This document shows, in pieces, positions 24,016 to 36,905 of a stretch of 64,000 bases of DNA (its first letter is position 1; every line of letters begins with the position of its first letter). This DNA is from Triplophysa rosa (taxonomy: Eukaryota; Chordata; Actinopteri; Cypriniformes; Nemacheilidae). The notes beneath the pieces were generated by a model. That model worked only from the letters and a program-made list of their open reading frames with translations, was not told the DNA's origin and did no database searches. Where the stretch lies: the NCBI RefSeq assembly GCF_024868665.1, contig NC_079890.1:26270-90269 (forward strand), in the 5' to 3' direction. The translations under genes and the position numbers were made by a program.

Positions 24016-24654
24016 TTAAGCGCTTCAAAGACAACTCTATATTTGCGCCATGTCTGAGACTTTCCTTTTGCGCGCTTCAGATCTTCTCACAGCGCGCAAG
24101 CGAGTTTTCTTCTGCATCATTTTGCACTTAAATGTTTAAATTGTCTAGGCTTGAATGAGTTTAGTTTAAACAGCAACATGTGCTGTTCAGGTCTCACCTG
24201 CACTCGCGCGCTCACAACACCCGGGTGATGAAAGCAGAAATGACTGCTCATATTACAGCATACGTCAATCCTATTGAAATTTGTCTACGTTATTTGATTT
24301 GTTGTAGGTATTAAATGTGTATCCATCAACAAACATACATTAGCTGAACTTTGTCAGTCTGTTTTACGCATTATAATTTCTAACGAACCATATTATAAAT
24401 GCGTCGTCAGATTTAAGATGAGCCGCGGTCCAACGCGCCGAACCGTTGGTGGAGAACTGTGCGGTACATTTTTTACCGAGAACCGTTACACTCCTAGAAT
24501 GTACTAAATGGGTTTAGTTTTCACAGATATTAATGTATGCAATTTCAGCAATAAAAACTTTAATTGTTCTAAAAAGGAAACAAATTAGTTGTTTTACTCA
24601 TTTTAAGAGACCCGTCTTATTTTCTCTTGTATATTTAGTATTGCTTTTTAATAA

Positions 24655-24745
24655 ATAAAAAGTACTTATCCGAATACCCGATTAATCGATGGAAAATCAG
24701 TAGAATACTCGATTAGTAAAAGAATCGACAGCTGCAGCACTACTT
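24655..24745. mobile_element. Right end of a hAT element, truncated
   Basis: The segment 'cgattaatcgatgg ... cgacagctgcagcacta' has the alternating 'gaat/cgatt' make-up and the CTA terminus of hAT ends. No left end was found. Confidence 0.4.
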
Positions 24746-25017
24746 GCATCGCTCTGCCTCTTTCACAGTTAAAGCGGACCTTAACCTCGGCTTCTGTACT
24801 TAACAAATCCCGCCGCCTTTCATTTTTTTGGCCACCTCAATTAGATCGATATTGACAAGCTCATTCAGAGTCCATATAAATTAAACTTCATTCCTTTTCG
24901 ACACCGCAAGGTAAACAAGTAATTTTGTACATTATAGGATAATAATAAGAGTGAAAATGATTATATGTATTAAAATTATTAAATAGATGACAACTAATTT
25001 GGACAATAAAGACCTCC

Positions 25018-25110
25018 CTACTAGCCATAACCCTAACACCTGTTAGCCATTTTCAAATATTTCCTTCATTTTGTTGAAAATAAATGCCTATTTATGATCT
25101 GATATGTGAT
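25018..25110 (+). repeat. Fragment of a dispersed repeat shared with 35.8 kb
   Basis: The words gccattttcaaatatttcct and 'atctgatatgtga' recur in the same order at about 35777-35840. The repeat class is unknown. Confidence 0.5.
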
Positions 25111-25359
25111 GTGAATGTAGTTTGGCAAAAGGTGGATTTGATCTTGCACTCATATGTAGCATCAGTACTACTTGTCACACAACATTTTTTTACGAAGGAC
25201 CCACTCACATTTGCCCATGGGTAGATGCGCAACATGCAAAATGTAAACGGCCCCAAGTGATTTGTACACAGCATGGTAATAAAACATCGGGGGCTTTAAT
25301 GAAAACTTTCGGGGCTTCAGCTACCTTAGCCCACCCCTAGTGCCACCCCTGGTATTTAC

Positions 25360-26368
25360 TAGGGCTGTGTATCGCCAACAACTTTACGATACGACACTCA
25401 TCCCGATACAAGGCCACGATGCGATACGTATCCCGATACAGGTTAATTTTTTATTACATTTATCATACGACAGATTTACAGCAAAATATACTTGCAGAAA
25501 ATTGCCATTCATAACTACTTATCAGTTAATCTGACACATGAATGCATAAGGTAGCTTTGAGAATGCGTATAAAGTTGCAAAAGATCAAGCCCTTATACTG
25601 AGACTCTTGTTTCTAAAACAGGGTTTCTAGGCTACATCATATGTGTGCATGTGTTTTACAAATAGACTATATGTCTAACGAATAAATATAAATATATGCA
25701 TTGACTTGCAGTCAGAGTAAATAGATTTAATTAAATAAGAAAGTGTTGAATTGAAATAGATGACATATTTCTTTCTAGATGTCAGATTTCTAGATATAAT
25801 ATTATTAATGTATGGGTGCTGTAAGATTTAAGCAGGTCTTTGCTCTTCACTTTCTATTACGCGCACATTTACTGTCGCTCTTCCACGTCTTGTCATGTAT
25901 GATGAGCGAGCGGCGCGTCACTGCATCCCTCCAGCGGCGGGAGTTTCATTGATTTTAAACACGTGCAATAGTTTTATAGCGGATGATGCAGAAGCAGTGC
26001 TGAGTCATGTGTGTGTTGAATTAGCGCCGACACGACACTCACTTTACACTTCGCCTTAAACGCAACCATTTAATGCGCTTTCATGTTTACTGCGCTCACG
26101 GATGCAGAGAGAAGGCGAGAGCGTGCGCTCTTCATGATCAAAAGCGGGTCACATGACTATAGAATCATGAGGGGCGATCTGTACAGATCACGGATTAACT
26201 CCGATCAGATCCTTATACCACTGATAATTGTTACACAATATTTTTGCGTAATAATTGGCTAATTTCAAAAGTGCTGCAGAATCGATACGGAGGCAGATGT
26301 ATCGATGTGCGCATCGTCAGGAGCTCATGACGATGTATCGCCATATCGATATTTTGAATACAACCCTA
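25360..26368. mobile_element. Non-autonomous hAT element, 1009 bp
   Basis: The ends tagggctgtgtatcgccaac and gatattttgaatacaacccta are flanked by the perfect 8-bp duplication gtatttac (25352-25359, 26369-26376). The interior is rich in 'cgata' words and has no transposase frame. Confidence 0.92.
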
Positions 26369-26614
26369 GTATTTACTACATTAAACGGAAGTAAAATTCT
26401 TGTGTACTACAATATTTACTATAGTATACTTTAGTATATTTGAACCTTACTATAGTGTTTACAACAGTTTATAAATTTACTACAAGTTAATTATTTTATT
26501 ATCTGGTTCAAATTATGCAGACTTATTTTTTCGTAGCATGTGCGGACATACATGTCTGTATATATGCACTGTACAGCCCCGAGCATGCACCTGAAGTGCT
26601 TCAACCAGAGGAAA

Positions 26615-26699
26615 TGATTCATAATTTATCGGCCTGATTTTATTTCCAATAGCATTAAAAATGACCATTTATCGGCCAATCTTTATCGTGCATCCCTAC
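26615..26699. mobile_element. hAT right-end remnant
   Basis: The segment ending ttatcgtgcatcccta matches the style of the hAT ends in this window (compare 4339-5319). The left end is missing. Confidence 0.45.
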
Positions 26700-27495
26700 T
26701 AGCAATGAAGTTGCACACCAACGGTGTACCTGCTTAAAGTATCGTGGTTACCAGACACACAAAGGCTACTAGACACACTAGATTAACTATGGCCAAGAGC
26801 CATGTAAAGTGACGGAGTCACACGGTAGACGAGAAATCACCGCGTCACGGACGGCTCATATTCTGTACACACAAGCTCAAATTCAAAGTCTACTTCTAAT
26901 GCAAGCTGGGCAAATGTAACTTTTTTAGGTTTTTTTATTAAACCACAAGTGGACTTTGAAAGTTACTTTGCAAATAGGCTCTATATCACGTTGGTAAATC
27001 TATCTAAATTTCCGTTAATAATGTTGTAGAATTGAGTAACATATGAAGGCTTTTCTGTATTTATATGCTGTTTTCTGTTATTCACAAAAAAATACATATA
27101 TATCTACCATCTTACTTTTGAACTTGCATATCGACACAAATTTACTCCAAAATGCCCATATTAGCAAGTACCCTTGTAAAAGTAGTCACAAACAGTTAGA
27201 AAACAAAATGCATGTGTTAGATCTGTGCGCTTGCTCTTAAAGGGCCAGCACCATAATAAATATTTCCGTTTTTACTGCTCATCAAACAACAAAAGACAAA
27301 ACACAAGCACTGCTCCTGACTGAATAACCTATAGAACAATAAGCTTTAAGCTATATTTAATTTATACAGTGAAGGCTATGATGGATCGTAGGATCTGCAT
27401 TTCTTTGGGCATTTTCTAAAGATGAAGACATTCTGATGTGAGAGAAAAGACTTATATTTTGTGTTGCATTTAATTTCTTATTTCCTTATCCTTAT
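26700..27495. other. elavl2 intron, nothing recognised
   Basis: No gene, RNA or bounded repeat was identified. Short frames lack motifs. Confidence 0.45.
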
Positions 27496-27509
27496 TATCC
27501 TTGACTATT

Positions 27510-27755
27510 TCTCTTTATACCATGGTCTGTTTGAATACTGTATTCTGATTGGCTGGAATGTGTTCATTAAAACCCTTCAAAATAGCCATCATTTTCACCT
27601 GTTTGATGTAAAATTTCACTGTAAACATCAACAACAGCTTTAACTTGGCAAATGACCATGGTATAAGCGGGATAATCCACAGCTAGCCGTGTGTTAAAGG
27701 ATTCGCGTCGTGCATTAAAACCCTTTAACACACGGCTAGCTGTGGATTATCCCTT
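27510..27755. repeat. Nested inverted repeats (MITE or hairpin)
   Basis: Arms of 29 bases at 27669-27697 and 27723-27751 (ccacagctagccgtgtgtta and its complement) are separated by a 25-base loop. A second pair, ttataccatggtc at about 27515 and gaccatggtataa at about 27653, lies further left. It sits 230 bp from the 39-base elavl2 exon. Confidence 0.75.
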
Positions 27756-27984
27756 ACATATAATTTATTAGTAATGGAATAGACGCAGTTAGATTGAGCA
27801 TCAAAACGCAACTATGATTTTCTCTCCATAATAAACATAAAAAACACATTTTATTCTATTGTCACTTCGTCTCCTGCATGCTGTTCTTCCCTTTTTTGAC
27901 TCCGTATTTACACAGAAAACTCCAATCCCTGGTCACAGTAAGGCATTGCTTTAATAGCTTCCCCACAAACATACATCAACGTAC

Positions 27985-28023
27985 CTCTTGACTCCATACG
28001 CCATATTGAGCAGATTGTCCAGC
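27985..28023 (-). CDS. elavl2: elavl2 39-base hinge exon
   Basis: A 13-codon exon encoding LDNLLNMAYGVK with split codons at both ends. It lies between gtttcag and gtacgt splice signals. This small exon in the hinge between RRM2 and RRM3 is a hallmark of neuronal ELAVL genes, where hinge exons are alternatively spliced and affect nuclear export. It is followed by the NAGNAG acceptor of the last exon. At this size it could only be found by homology and splice phase. Confidence 0.93.
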
Positions 28024-28094
28024 CTGAAACACACATCACATTCTCAAATTCAAATTGAAATCAAAGTGATCAGAAGAGCAGTGAGCGAGTGCTA

Positions 28095-28910
<816 letters not shown>

Positions 28911-28918
28911 GCGTTCAA

Positions 28919-30894
28919 TAGGGCTGTCACGATTATGAAATTTGATTGACGATTAATTGTCTAATAAATCATTGCGATTATGACGATTAATTGTCTGTTT
29001 TAGGGCTTTGGCGATTATGACGATTAATTGTCTGTTTTTGAGCTTTGACATTTAATTCTCATACATTTTTGATTCAGCGATTGAAACGACCATATTGTTC
29101 TGAATGCAAGACTATGTTTTTTTCTTGGAAATACATCGGAAAAAATTGGGTCATCATATATTTAAGGTTTAGGCTTTTACCTGTCAATAATACAACCACC
29201 AAATACTTGTAAATTAAGTAAATTGATCAGGAGTGAATTGAAGCCACCATTAAAATGCTAGCAGTCTAAGGGTGCGTTTACACTTGGCATTAACATGCGA
29301 CCTGTATCTGGATGTTGTCCATATACACATTGAAAAGACAAGTGTAAACGCGCTTCTGATCGGAATGTCATCCGATCAGCGTGTCCTGATCCAGAGGTAG
29401 TCGAGGACGCATTGTGATCGGATCTCAGTGTAATGTAAACACAATCCAGACAGTTTATCTACATTTACCGGGACAATTTCACAGAAAACCCCACCGCTAT
29501 CATTATTCTCTCGTCTGTCCGAAGCTTCTCAGACTGCGGAGCAGCTGACAAATGCAGCGGAAAGTTTACTCTTGCTCCCGAACGTTGCACAGTCGTTCAT
29601 TTTCCCACGAAATTATCATGGATACTTTAACCTACAGTCGAGTCTGACGTCATCACCCTAAAGTGTTTTTTCATCAATTTTAACAATCATAGGTAGTTTA
29701 GATGGTTAGAGTAAGGTTAGGGTTAGGGTAAAGGTTTCGTAAGACTTGAAACACCAAAGATTTAGTCAAAACCAACAAGCCACGCCCACGGATCTGACTC
29801 GAAAGTACCGTCCCCAGAAGACAGATTAAGCGGCAGACGGGCAACTTGAAACGGAGCTCTGAACACACCGTATATATCATTTACACACAGAAACAAGATT
29901 GTATGGTGTTGCTAATAGCTGATGTCAGTAAACACGCTATTTAGGGCGCAGACCAAAGAAACGACGCGCTGTCACTTTCAGCCGAACCAACCCAAATACA
30001 CGAGAACGATGTAAGTGGTCGCTTTTGATCATATGAACTTCGGCCTACTTATGTGATTATTTTATGTGTCTGTGACATGAATAAACAAATGATGTGTTTA
30101 ACGGTGTTTTTAGAGTCTGTGTGTGTGTGCGCGCGCTAGTGAAACACGCCACAGCTCAAGTACAAAAGCTCATGTCATTTTACAAACGTCCTCTGCTTAT
30201 ACTTTCACATATAAGATCATTAATTGTTTTAACCGCGGTTTACTTCCCACCGCTGCCTCGAGTTCAACATGGCTGCGTATCAAATCTGTAACATGCTCAT
30301 CCTCCCCGTTATACGTGTTTTGTGAAATCTCCCCGCACCTGGGTTATTTTTAAATTGCAGGCTTATTAAAATAATGGGCGGGAAACTATAGAGATCCGAT
30401 CAGTTATCCAGATGTGGAAGCCACTTGTTGACAAGTGTAAACGCGCTGTGTCCTGATTGTCTGAAGATCCGATCTGCTTGTTCTGATCACAGAGATCGCA
30501 TGTTAATGCCAAGTGTAAACGCACCCTTAGAAAAGCTTCTAGTCTGTTTTTTTTCTCACTTGCAAGACTACAATAAAATTTTACTTGTGTGTTAATGAAA
30601 TTTTGGTAGACTGGTTTTCACACTGAGATTTGCTTAAATAATATTAAATTGTACTGCAGGTAATTTGTATATGTTTTAGTTTTTTTTAAAGTGATTGTGT
30701 TGTGGTGGTACATTTGACAAGTATTACCATGCTTTAGTAACAATATATACACTAAAATATGCAATATGCAGATACGCTACAGCTCCCCCTAGTGTCTTCT
30801 ATAGAGATGTGCAATAATTGTGATGATCTGAAACCATCGCGATGAGGTCAAACAATCGTGATGAGATGATTATTTAATAATCGTGACAGCCCTA
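28919..30894. mobile_element. hAT element, 1976 bp, carrying a nested TIR element
   Basis: The ends tagggctgtcacgattatga and 'aataatcgtgacagccct a' are flanked by the perfect 8-bp duplication gcgttcaa (28911-28918 and 30895-30902). The left end has several 'cgattaattgtctgttttagg' repeats. A second element (29266-30530) is inserted inside. Neither carries transposase. Confidence 0.92.
29266..30530. mobile_element. TIR element nested in the hAT element, 1265 bp
   Basis: The terminal inverted repeats are at least 34 bases long (ctaagggtgcgtttacactt at the left, its complement at the right). They continue through 'ggcattaacatgcga'. I could not define a clean target duplication, so the superfamily is open; PIF-Harbinger is possible. 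It contains a short telomere-like run (ggttagggttagggt near 29715). Confidence 0.85.
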
Positions 30895-31240
30895 GCGTTC
30901 AATACACCAAGGAAGTGTGATATTTCCCAGCACAAACACAGAAGTAATGTCTGGATTTATTAACATTACAATATTTATTCATATTAATGTTACTAATGAT
31001 TTAGTAGCATTCAAAATTACAAGTATCTTTTATTAATAAAAGAGCACAGTTTCATAAATTATTTCCGGGCTGAGGTGGGAATTATCGAATTTCAGAGAGC
31101 CCGTGAAGGCAGCAAAAGTTGGAACTCAGACCCGTTTCGATTCTGCTCTCTGAACATTACAAACAGCTAACTGCCGAATAAAGCCGTTGTCATGAACATA
31201 TTTTCTGTTGTCAGTTCTGTTGTATAACAAAGACACATCG

Positions 31241-31382
31241 TCGTGTTCCTGTGGCCCAATGGTAGAGCATTGCGTTAGCAGCGCAAAAGGTTGTGGGTTC
31301 AATTTCCAGGGAACACAAGATACAAACAAAAAATATATCTTGAATGGATGAAAGCGTCTGCTAAATGCATAAATGTAAAATC
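31241..31382 (+). repeat. tRNA-derived SINE with L2-like tail
   Basis: A tRNA-like head is visible: 'tggcccaatggtagagc' (A box), anticodon-arm-like ttgcgttagcagcgcaa with an AGC loop, and ggttgtgggttcaatttcc (B box). It is followed by 'gaatggatgaaagcgtctgctaaatgc', a tail shared with L2-type LINEs in many fish SINEs. The head looks related to tRNA-Ala. It is not annotated as a tRNA gene because it is fused to the tail. Confidence 0.8.
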
Positions 31383-31515
31383 ACCATACACATCTTAAAG
31401 AGCAGAGATTTCTCACACAGCGCGTGCACAGCCTCTTTTCTCTGTAACCATGTGCTGCTTCTCCAGAGATACTCTTATTATACGGAGATGGAAGGGTCTG
31501 TAATACTTCCAGTTG

Positions 31516-31620
31516 AAGAAACCGTAACGGCTAACACATTGATATCCATTAAAAACTAGCATCTGGACTCCTTTCCAGCATTCCGCTAAAGCGCTAGCAT
31601 TAACCGTTACCTTTTTTGGC
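31516..31620 (+). repeat. Repeat shared with 44.2 kb
   Basis: The words aactagcatctggactcct and 'gctagcattaaccg' recur in the same order at 44150-44230. It is probably debris of one transposon family. Confidence 0.6.
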
Positions 31621-33588
31621 AGTCTGGATAAAATGTAAAAGGCACGCCATGTCAAAAAAGTTGCCAAACCGTGAATTAGACCAACACTGTTTATGTGCTC
31701 GTTAATAGGATAAAAAGAGTAAAGAACAATTTGCTGGATAATATTAAATCACTGAATAATGTTAGTTGGAAAAATATATTGCCAGGAAAGTAACAAACAA
31801 AACAGTGTACATCATTGCATTTCTCAACTGGCATGTTATGCCAAATTTATTAATATGACTTTTGTCTGCCTGCTGACAAAGTACTTTTTATCTACAGTAT
31901 GCATTTACTCACTATGCTCAAATTGCAATCACTCACAGAGACTAATCATTTCCACAGAGCTTTTTTCAGATTTGTTCAGTTAACATTTACCCAATATGTA
32001 ACAGACGACATTCATTCGTTTTTAAAAGTCTTTCACCGCTTCACATGCACATATGTATTACCATGAGCACACTAAAGAGAAGATCCTCATCTGTTACAAG
32101 AAAATGCGACAGCCGAGTCCTCACCACATCGCGTGTGAAAAAACACTTCAAACAGTCCACTAAAAGGCCATGGAGAGTCGAAGAAATGAAATGGGTAATA
32201 TTTATTTTTTGGTAGAACACAAAGGCAACTATTAGCTGTTCTGAAACGTTCTGAAATCCAAACAGTGATTACAGCGAGTGCGAACACAAAATGGCATTCT
32301 CTATTCCTGTAGGCAGTTCGTCCTGTATAGGCTACATTCAGGTTAGAGAGGTTGATAAATGTGCTGCTAGTAATGTATGTGCTTGGACAAGCATTGCGCA
32401 GATTTGTTTCTGCTGGGTGTTCGACAACTTCATTTAGGATGTTGGAAGGCTTCATTTCCCCAGAGCAATGCAAGCAAGTTTTTAAAAGTAATGTGTTATA
32501 AAACTTTACCACTAACATAGTCATCCGTGAACAGAAAATGTGCATTTGACATCTTGAGTTGCGCAGACCGATCGGCATTCAACGCGAGAGAAATTGAAGA
32601 TCAAACTGCTCCATAAGCTTTTGAATCATTTTTTGAATCAACACATGCCAATAGATGTGCGGCAAACACACCAAAATACACTGATGTAGTATCATATCAA
32701 ATCCGGGATCTGCGCCTCTGTCATGTTACCTTGACCTCAGCTGACTGTAGGGAGAGATAACTTAATAGTGAGAGTGTTAAAATGTGAAACAAATAGGCTA
32801 CCTACTAATTTCTCCATTTGCTGTGGGTAACATCTGTACCTTTCATTGCACATTATATGACAGTTGAGTTTGCATGAACAGCATTTTGCATTAAATACTC
32901 ATTTGTAAGCCTTGGAAAATATTTTCAATAAATTATATTCACTTCCACTCTAATGACAGCATTTAAAATGAATTACATTTAACTATTTATGATGTAGAAA
33001 TGTTTATATAGGCATAAACTCAGTCTAATATACTGTAATCATCTTTGGGTAGGATATTAATTCTCTACGTATCTAATCGTCATATCCGAGTCCAAAATGT
33101 ACACTGCTTGGACTATTTCAAGACAATGAAAAATAAATGCACCCAGTAATTTCTACATTGTAATAAATGTTTATTCTTGTAAGAAGATTGTATTGTTTTC
33201 ATTTGCCTAATTATTAACACAAATGATTAATGACAAACCTTGTATTATACCTCTGACGGAAGCACACACATTTAGGCCTATAAACTTCACACAATTACAC
33301 ACCTAAGTGAGGTGAATATAAGCAGCTTTTTAGGTTTTTATTATGCATTTAGGAGAGTATTGAAACTAAGCTCAAACATTCTACTTCACATCGTTTTTAC
33401 TCCTTGGGAAAGTATGGTAATATTCCAACTGGCCAATCAAATCTGTTATTTGACTTTCAGTGATATGCTTTTTATTCATTTTTATTGGTATTTCACGAGA
33501 CAAAACAAATATACATTTATTGAGATTACCGATTATCCCAATTCAGTTACATGCGTTTTAAATTATATTTTAATAACAAATAATGTAT
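31621..33588. other. elavl2 intron, nothing recognised
   Basis: About 2 kb of AT-rich intron. The 163-codon minus-strand frame at 32087-32578 has no recognisable motif and no coding support. I see no bounded repeat. Confidence 0.45.
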
Positions 33589-33690
33589 TATTATTATTAT
33601 GAAGACATTTAGCCCATTATTTTTGTGGGGGGCGGTAAGGGACCTGGAAAATGGATGGGGGCGCTGGCCCCAAAAAGGTTGAAAACCACT
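33589..33690 (+). repeat. Dispersed repeat, copy 2 (first copy near 10.0 kb)
   Basis: It matches 9944-10047 nearly base for base, then continues with 'ggttgaaaaccactgc', which looks like the terminus of a hAT-type element. Confidence 0.7.
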
Positions 33691-33693
33691 GCT

Positions 33694-34740
33694 TTAACCC
33701 TTTATGACCTGCCATTGAACAATTCCGCTAGAGTACATTTTAGTATTTTTACATGCTGTGCTGTTATGCTTTTGAGTATTTTCACATGCCATACATCAAT
33801 ACAATCCTTACACCCCCAATTTGAAGGCTATGTATGTAATTGATCCATAGTAACTAGGTAAACAGGTCAAAAGTGCAATAAACCCCCCCAAAAAAGGAAA
33901 ATTGTTTTTTTTACCCAATATATTTGACTAAATACAGATTTATCACAAATATCAACCTCAAACTTGTGAATGTAAAAACTTGCATCAAACACTTCAAAAT
34001 CACATACAATTTATTTGGACTGTTTACATAAAATAGTTTGTGAGATATAATAATTTTTGTAAACAGTGCGTTGTGAAGTAAAACAGATAAAATACTGCTT
34101 TTGAGAGCAATGTTGATTGAACAGCTAAAACAGACCATGTAAAATAATAAATTACCCTAATATCTGTACTTTATCAGAACTATAGATGCAAAAAGGCTGT
34201 GATGACACTGGTGACAGTTCCTGACCAGAATAACACACAGGGGCTCTTGACATGTTTCACACATAAATGGAGTGCATTTGAATTTGTGCGGTCAAAAAGA
34301 TAAATAAATAAACCATAAATAACCCAAAACAAACCTAAACATACTGAAAGACACCGCTACATATACACAGCCTAGCTGTGATAAGACTTGTGGCAGTTCC
34401 TGTCCATAATAACACAGAGGGGCACTTGGCAGGCCTCGCACATGAATGGAAATTGATTGAAACTGGAGCAGATGAGCAGTCGGAAAGTTCATCTTCGTCG
34501 GACGCGAGTAGTAGCTCCAAAACCTTGTATACTTCTTTTTCTGTGCAGTCATAACGTTACGCATCCAAGTGTGTGTGTTTGCACTTGCGTTCGTAAATGT
34601 GCATGTGTGAAAGAAATGATCAAGCAACGGACTGTAATGATAAAGAGACACAACGACGAGTAGAACGTAAAGCATACCGCAAACGGAGATCCAATGTCAC
34701 GGCTTGTGATGTCACCACATGCGACAAACCTTAGGGTCAT
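33694..34740 (-). mobile_element. piggyBac-like relic (tentative)
   Basis: TTAA at 33694 followed by ccctttatgacc resembles a piggyBac terminus. On the minus strand two degenerate segments (about 34265-34190 and 34450-34370) both encode a CExCQxPLC pattern; one continues with NCHQCHH. This resembles the Cys-rich zinc finger at the C terminus of piggyBac transposases. The right end (cttagggtcata near 34730) is not a clean match. Boundaries are approximate. Confidence 0.45.
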
Positions 34741-36655
34741 AGTGCATAGAACGTGATTACGTCATAGGAGTCGTAGGAAAAGGTAACCACGCAACCACTA
34801 GTAACCTTAGATCTATAGAACATGTGCGCAAAGACGTGCGATGCATTTTTACAGTTTTTTGTTATAGATTTTTACACAATTTGTGCAGACTCATTAGAGG
34901 GCGAAAACAACGCAACAGGATCGTGTTGTAGGCTTGATCTGAAAGTGTAACGTCTGTCATTTTGTATGCAAAAAGAATTATTCTGCTACCCATTTGAATT
35001 CCGTTTTTATTGGCTCTTGAACAGAGACACGCAAACGGGAGCGTGGGCGTATCTCGTTTATATCTCGTTTTAACATATCTCTTATGTCGTATGACATATT
35101 TATATGTCTTTTTAAACAGATCTCGTTTTAACGACATAATTGAGTGGAAAAATACGTGGCAGCAATACGCCACCATACGAATCCGCTAAACTCACTATTC
35201 TAAATTTCCACATATCAGATCTGCTTCCATTTGTTTTTAAACTATATCATGTTTTAATTAATAGATCATTTAAAGCATGTTGTGCTTTATTATATGTAAG
35301 GATGGCTGTTGCCGTACGTAATTAAACGTATTAATTTGTGATAAAATAAAAACTACTGAAACGAATGTGTTTTCCCCATGTTAAAAATGTGTGTTTGACA
35401 CAGATTACCTGTTGCTGGGTCAAGGATTGAGAGGTTTGGGAACCCCCTGCTAATAAGGACAAACATTCAAGTAAGTTATACAGGGGAAACAGATGGAAAA
35501 ATAATATCTTTAAAAAAATCTTATTTTCACTTATTATACGGGCATTGACAGATAGGCTACAAATATACAACAAACTTTCTAAATTTTGTTTTGAACTCAT
35601 GAAACTACAAAATTGTGACTTTTTCCATTTATTTGAGTTTTCTATTAAGTATCAAAATGTAATTTAATTAATCTTGCAATAGACGATAGCAACGGCATGT
35701 CGAGAACAATAAGGACGAATATATAGCATCAAAGTGCAATTAAGCGCAAAATGTTTGGTACATGTATGACTTGAACAGCCATTTTCAAATATTTTCATCG
35801 TTTATTACAAGTAAATACCTTTACAATCTGATATGTGACAGGGAAAAAGTTCAGCGGACAGCAGTCCCGAACCCACGACGACATGAAGTAGGTAACACAC
35901 GCTTTACGCTCTACGCCACTGGAGAAGTTGATGTTCGTGTGCGTTTCTTACACTTTGTCTATTCCAATCTGAAACTGATGGGCGGAGTTGTTAGAAATTG
36001 CCTCTGCTTACAAAGCAACAAAATTGACTTTGGCAAAAAGTGGTGGGGACATGACCCACCCGTCCACCCGCAAATTACGCCTATGGAAATATGCGTTATA
36101 ATTTAAGCATTCGAAATGCCACGTGTTATGCATTGCAAAGTTAGGAAACGCGAATGTAAACTGTATTTGCAGACGCGTTTCAAACGCATTGATCATAATG
36201 CTTGCGTAGACTTCAGTGAAATGCGCTGGTTTCTCTCGGCGTTCTGAGCTGGTTTGTGCGAGTCTCATCGACAAACAACTCAAGTTCTTATCAGCTCCAT
36301 CCAGCGCATTTACAATAAATGTGATTACTAGTGGATAATTTCACGCGCTTCCATGTCCAAGTGTATTCTTCCAAGTGTCTCATAGCAGACCTGTTGTTGT
36401 GCAGTTTCTGTTCATGTGTGCAAAGACATTTTAGAAATCTCGACCGAATAATGTTTTACGGCAATGTCCCTAATAAAGAGTATGTAGGCTATGTGTGGTA
36501 ACCCTATCCACATACAGTTAGGGTGATATTAAATGACTAGATTGCCTTCTCTATGCAACTTCGTCAACCTCGTTTTGTTTGGTCACACCACAAGGTGTCT
36601 CTGTGGCCTCAAAGCTTCAGCACCGCCGCTCTGAGATCGATTGCTAATGTCTGAA
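34741..36655. other. elavl2 intron, mostly unassigned
   Basis: No gene seen. A short segment at about 35777-35840 matches the repeat at 25018-25110. The remaining short frames have no motif. Confidence 0.45.
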
Positions 36656-36689
36656 GTGAAACACGCCCCCACTCATTAGCATACACACA

Positions 36690-36905
36690 AAGAAATACAT
36701 AAATAAATAAATGTAAAAATAAATAAATGTGGAAATAAATAAAAGTGGAAATAAATAAATGTATAAATAAATAAATGAAAAAAGAAATAAGCGTGAAAAA
36801 TATATAATTACCCATAAATAAGGAAATAAAAGTATAAATACTCATTTATTTTTGCTTTTTTACATTTCTTCATGGATTTATTTTTGTATTTATTTATTTT
36901 TAATA
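36690..36905. repeat. AAATAAATA-rich low-complexity repeat
   Basis: The left half repeats 'aaataaataaatg' many times and the right half is rich in 'tttatttattttt', so the two halves are roughly inverted. It is typical of fish AT-rich MITE-like repeats. Confidence 0.75.

Larger units (their letters stand above)
22586..24496. mobile_element. hAT element with a nested TTAA element
   Basis: The ends taggggtgtaacggttc and gaaccgttacactccta are flanked by the 8-bp duplication gaatgtac (22578-22585 and 24497-24504). Without the nested insertion it would be about 977 bp, close to its relative at 44608-45572 (965 bp, opposite orientation). No transposase is present. Confidence 0.92.

Noticed and set aside
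29700..29730. Interstitial telomeric array
   Set aside because: Only about two TTAGGG units are present inside a transposon, too few to mark a fusion or telomere.
31241..31315. Functional tRNA-Ala gene
   Set aside because: It is fused to a SINE tail, the acceptor stem is imperfect and the B box is altered. It is better explained as a SINE head.
32087..32578. 163-codon minus-strand frame in the elavl2 intron
   Set aside because: No domain, no splice context and ordinary AT-rich intron composition. It is likely to be chance.
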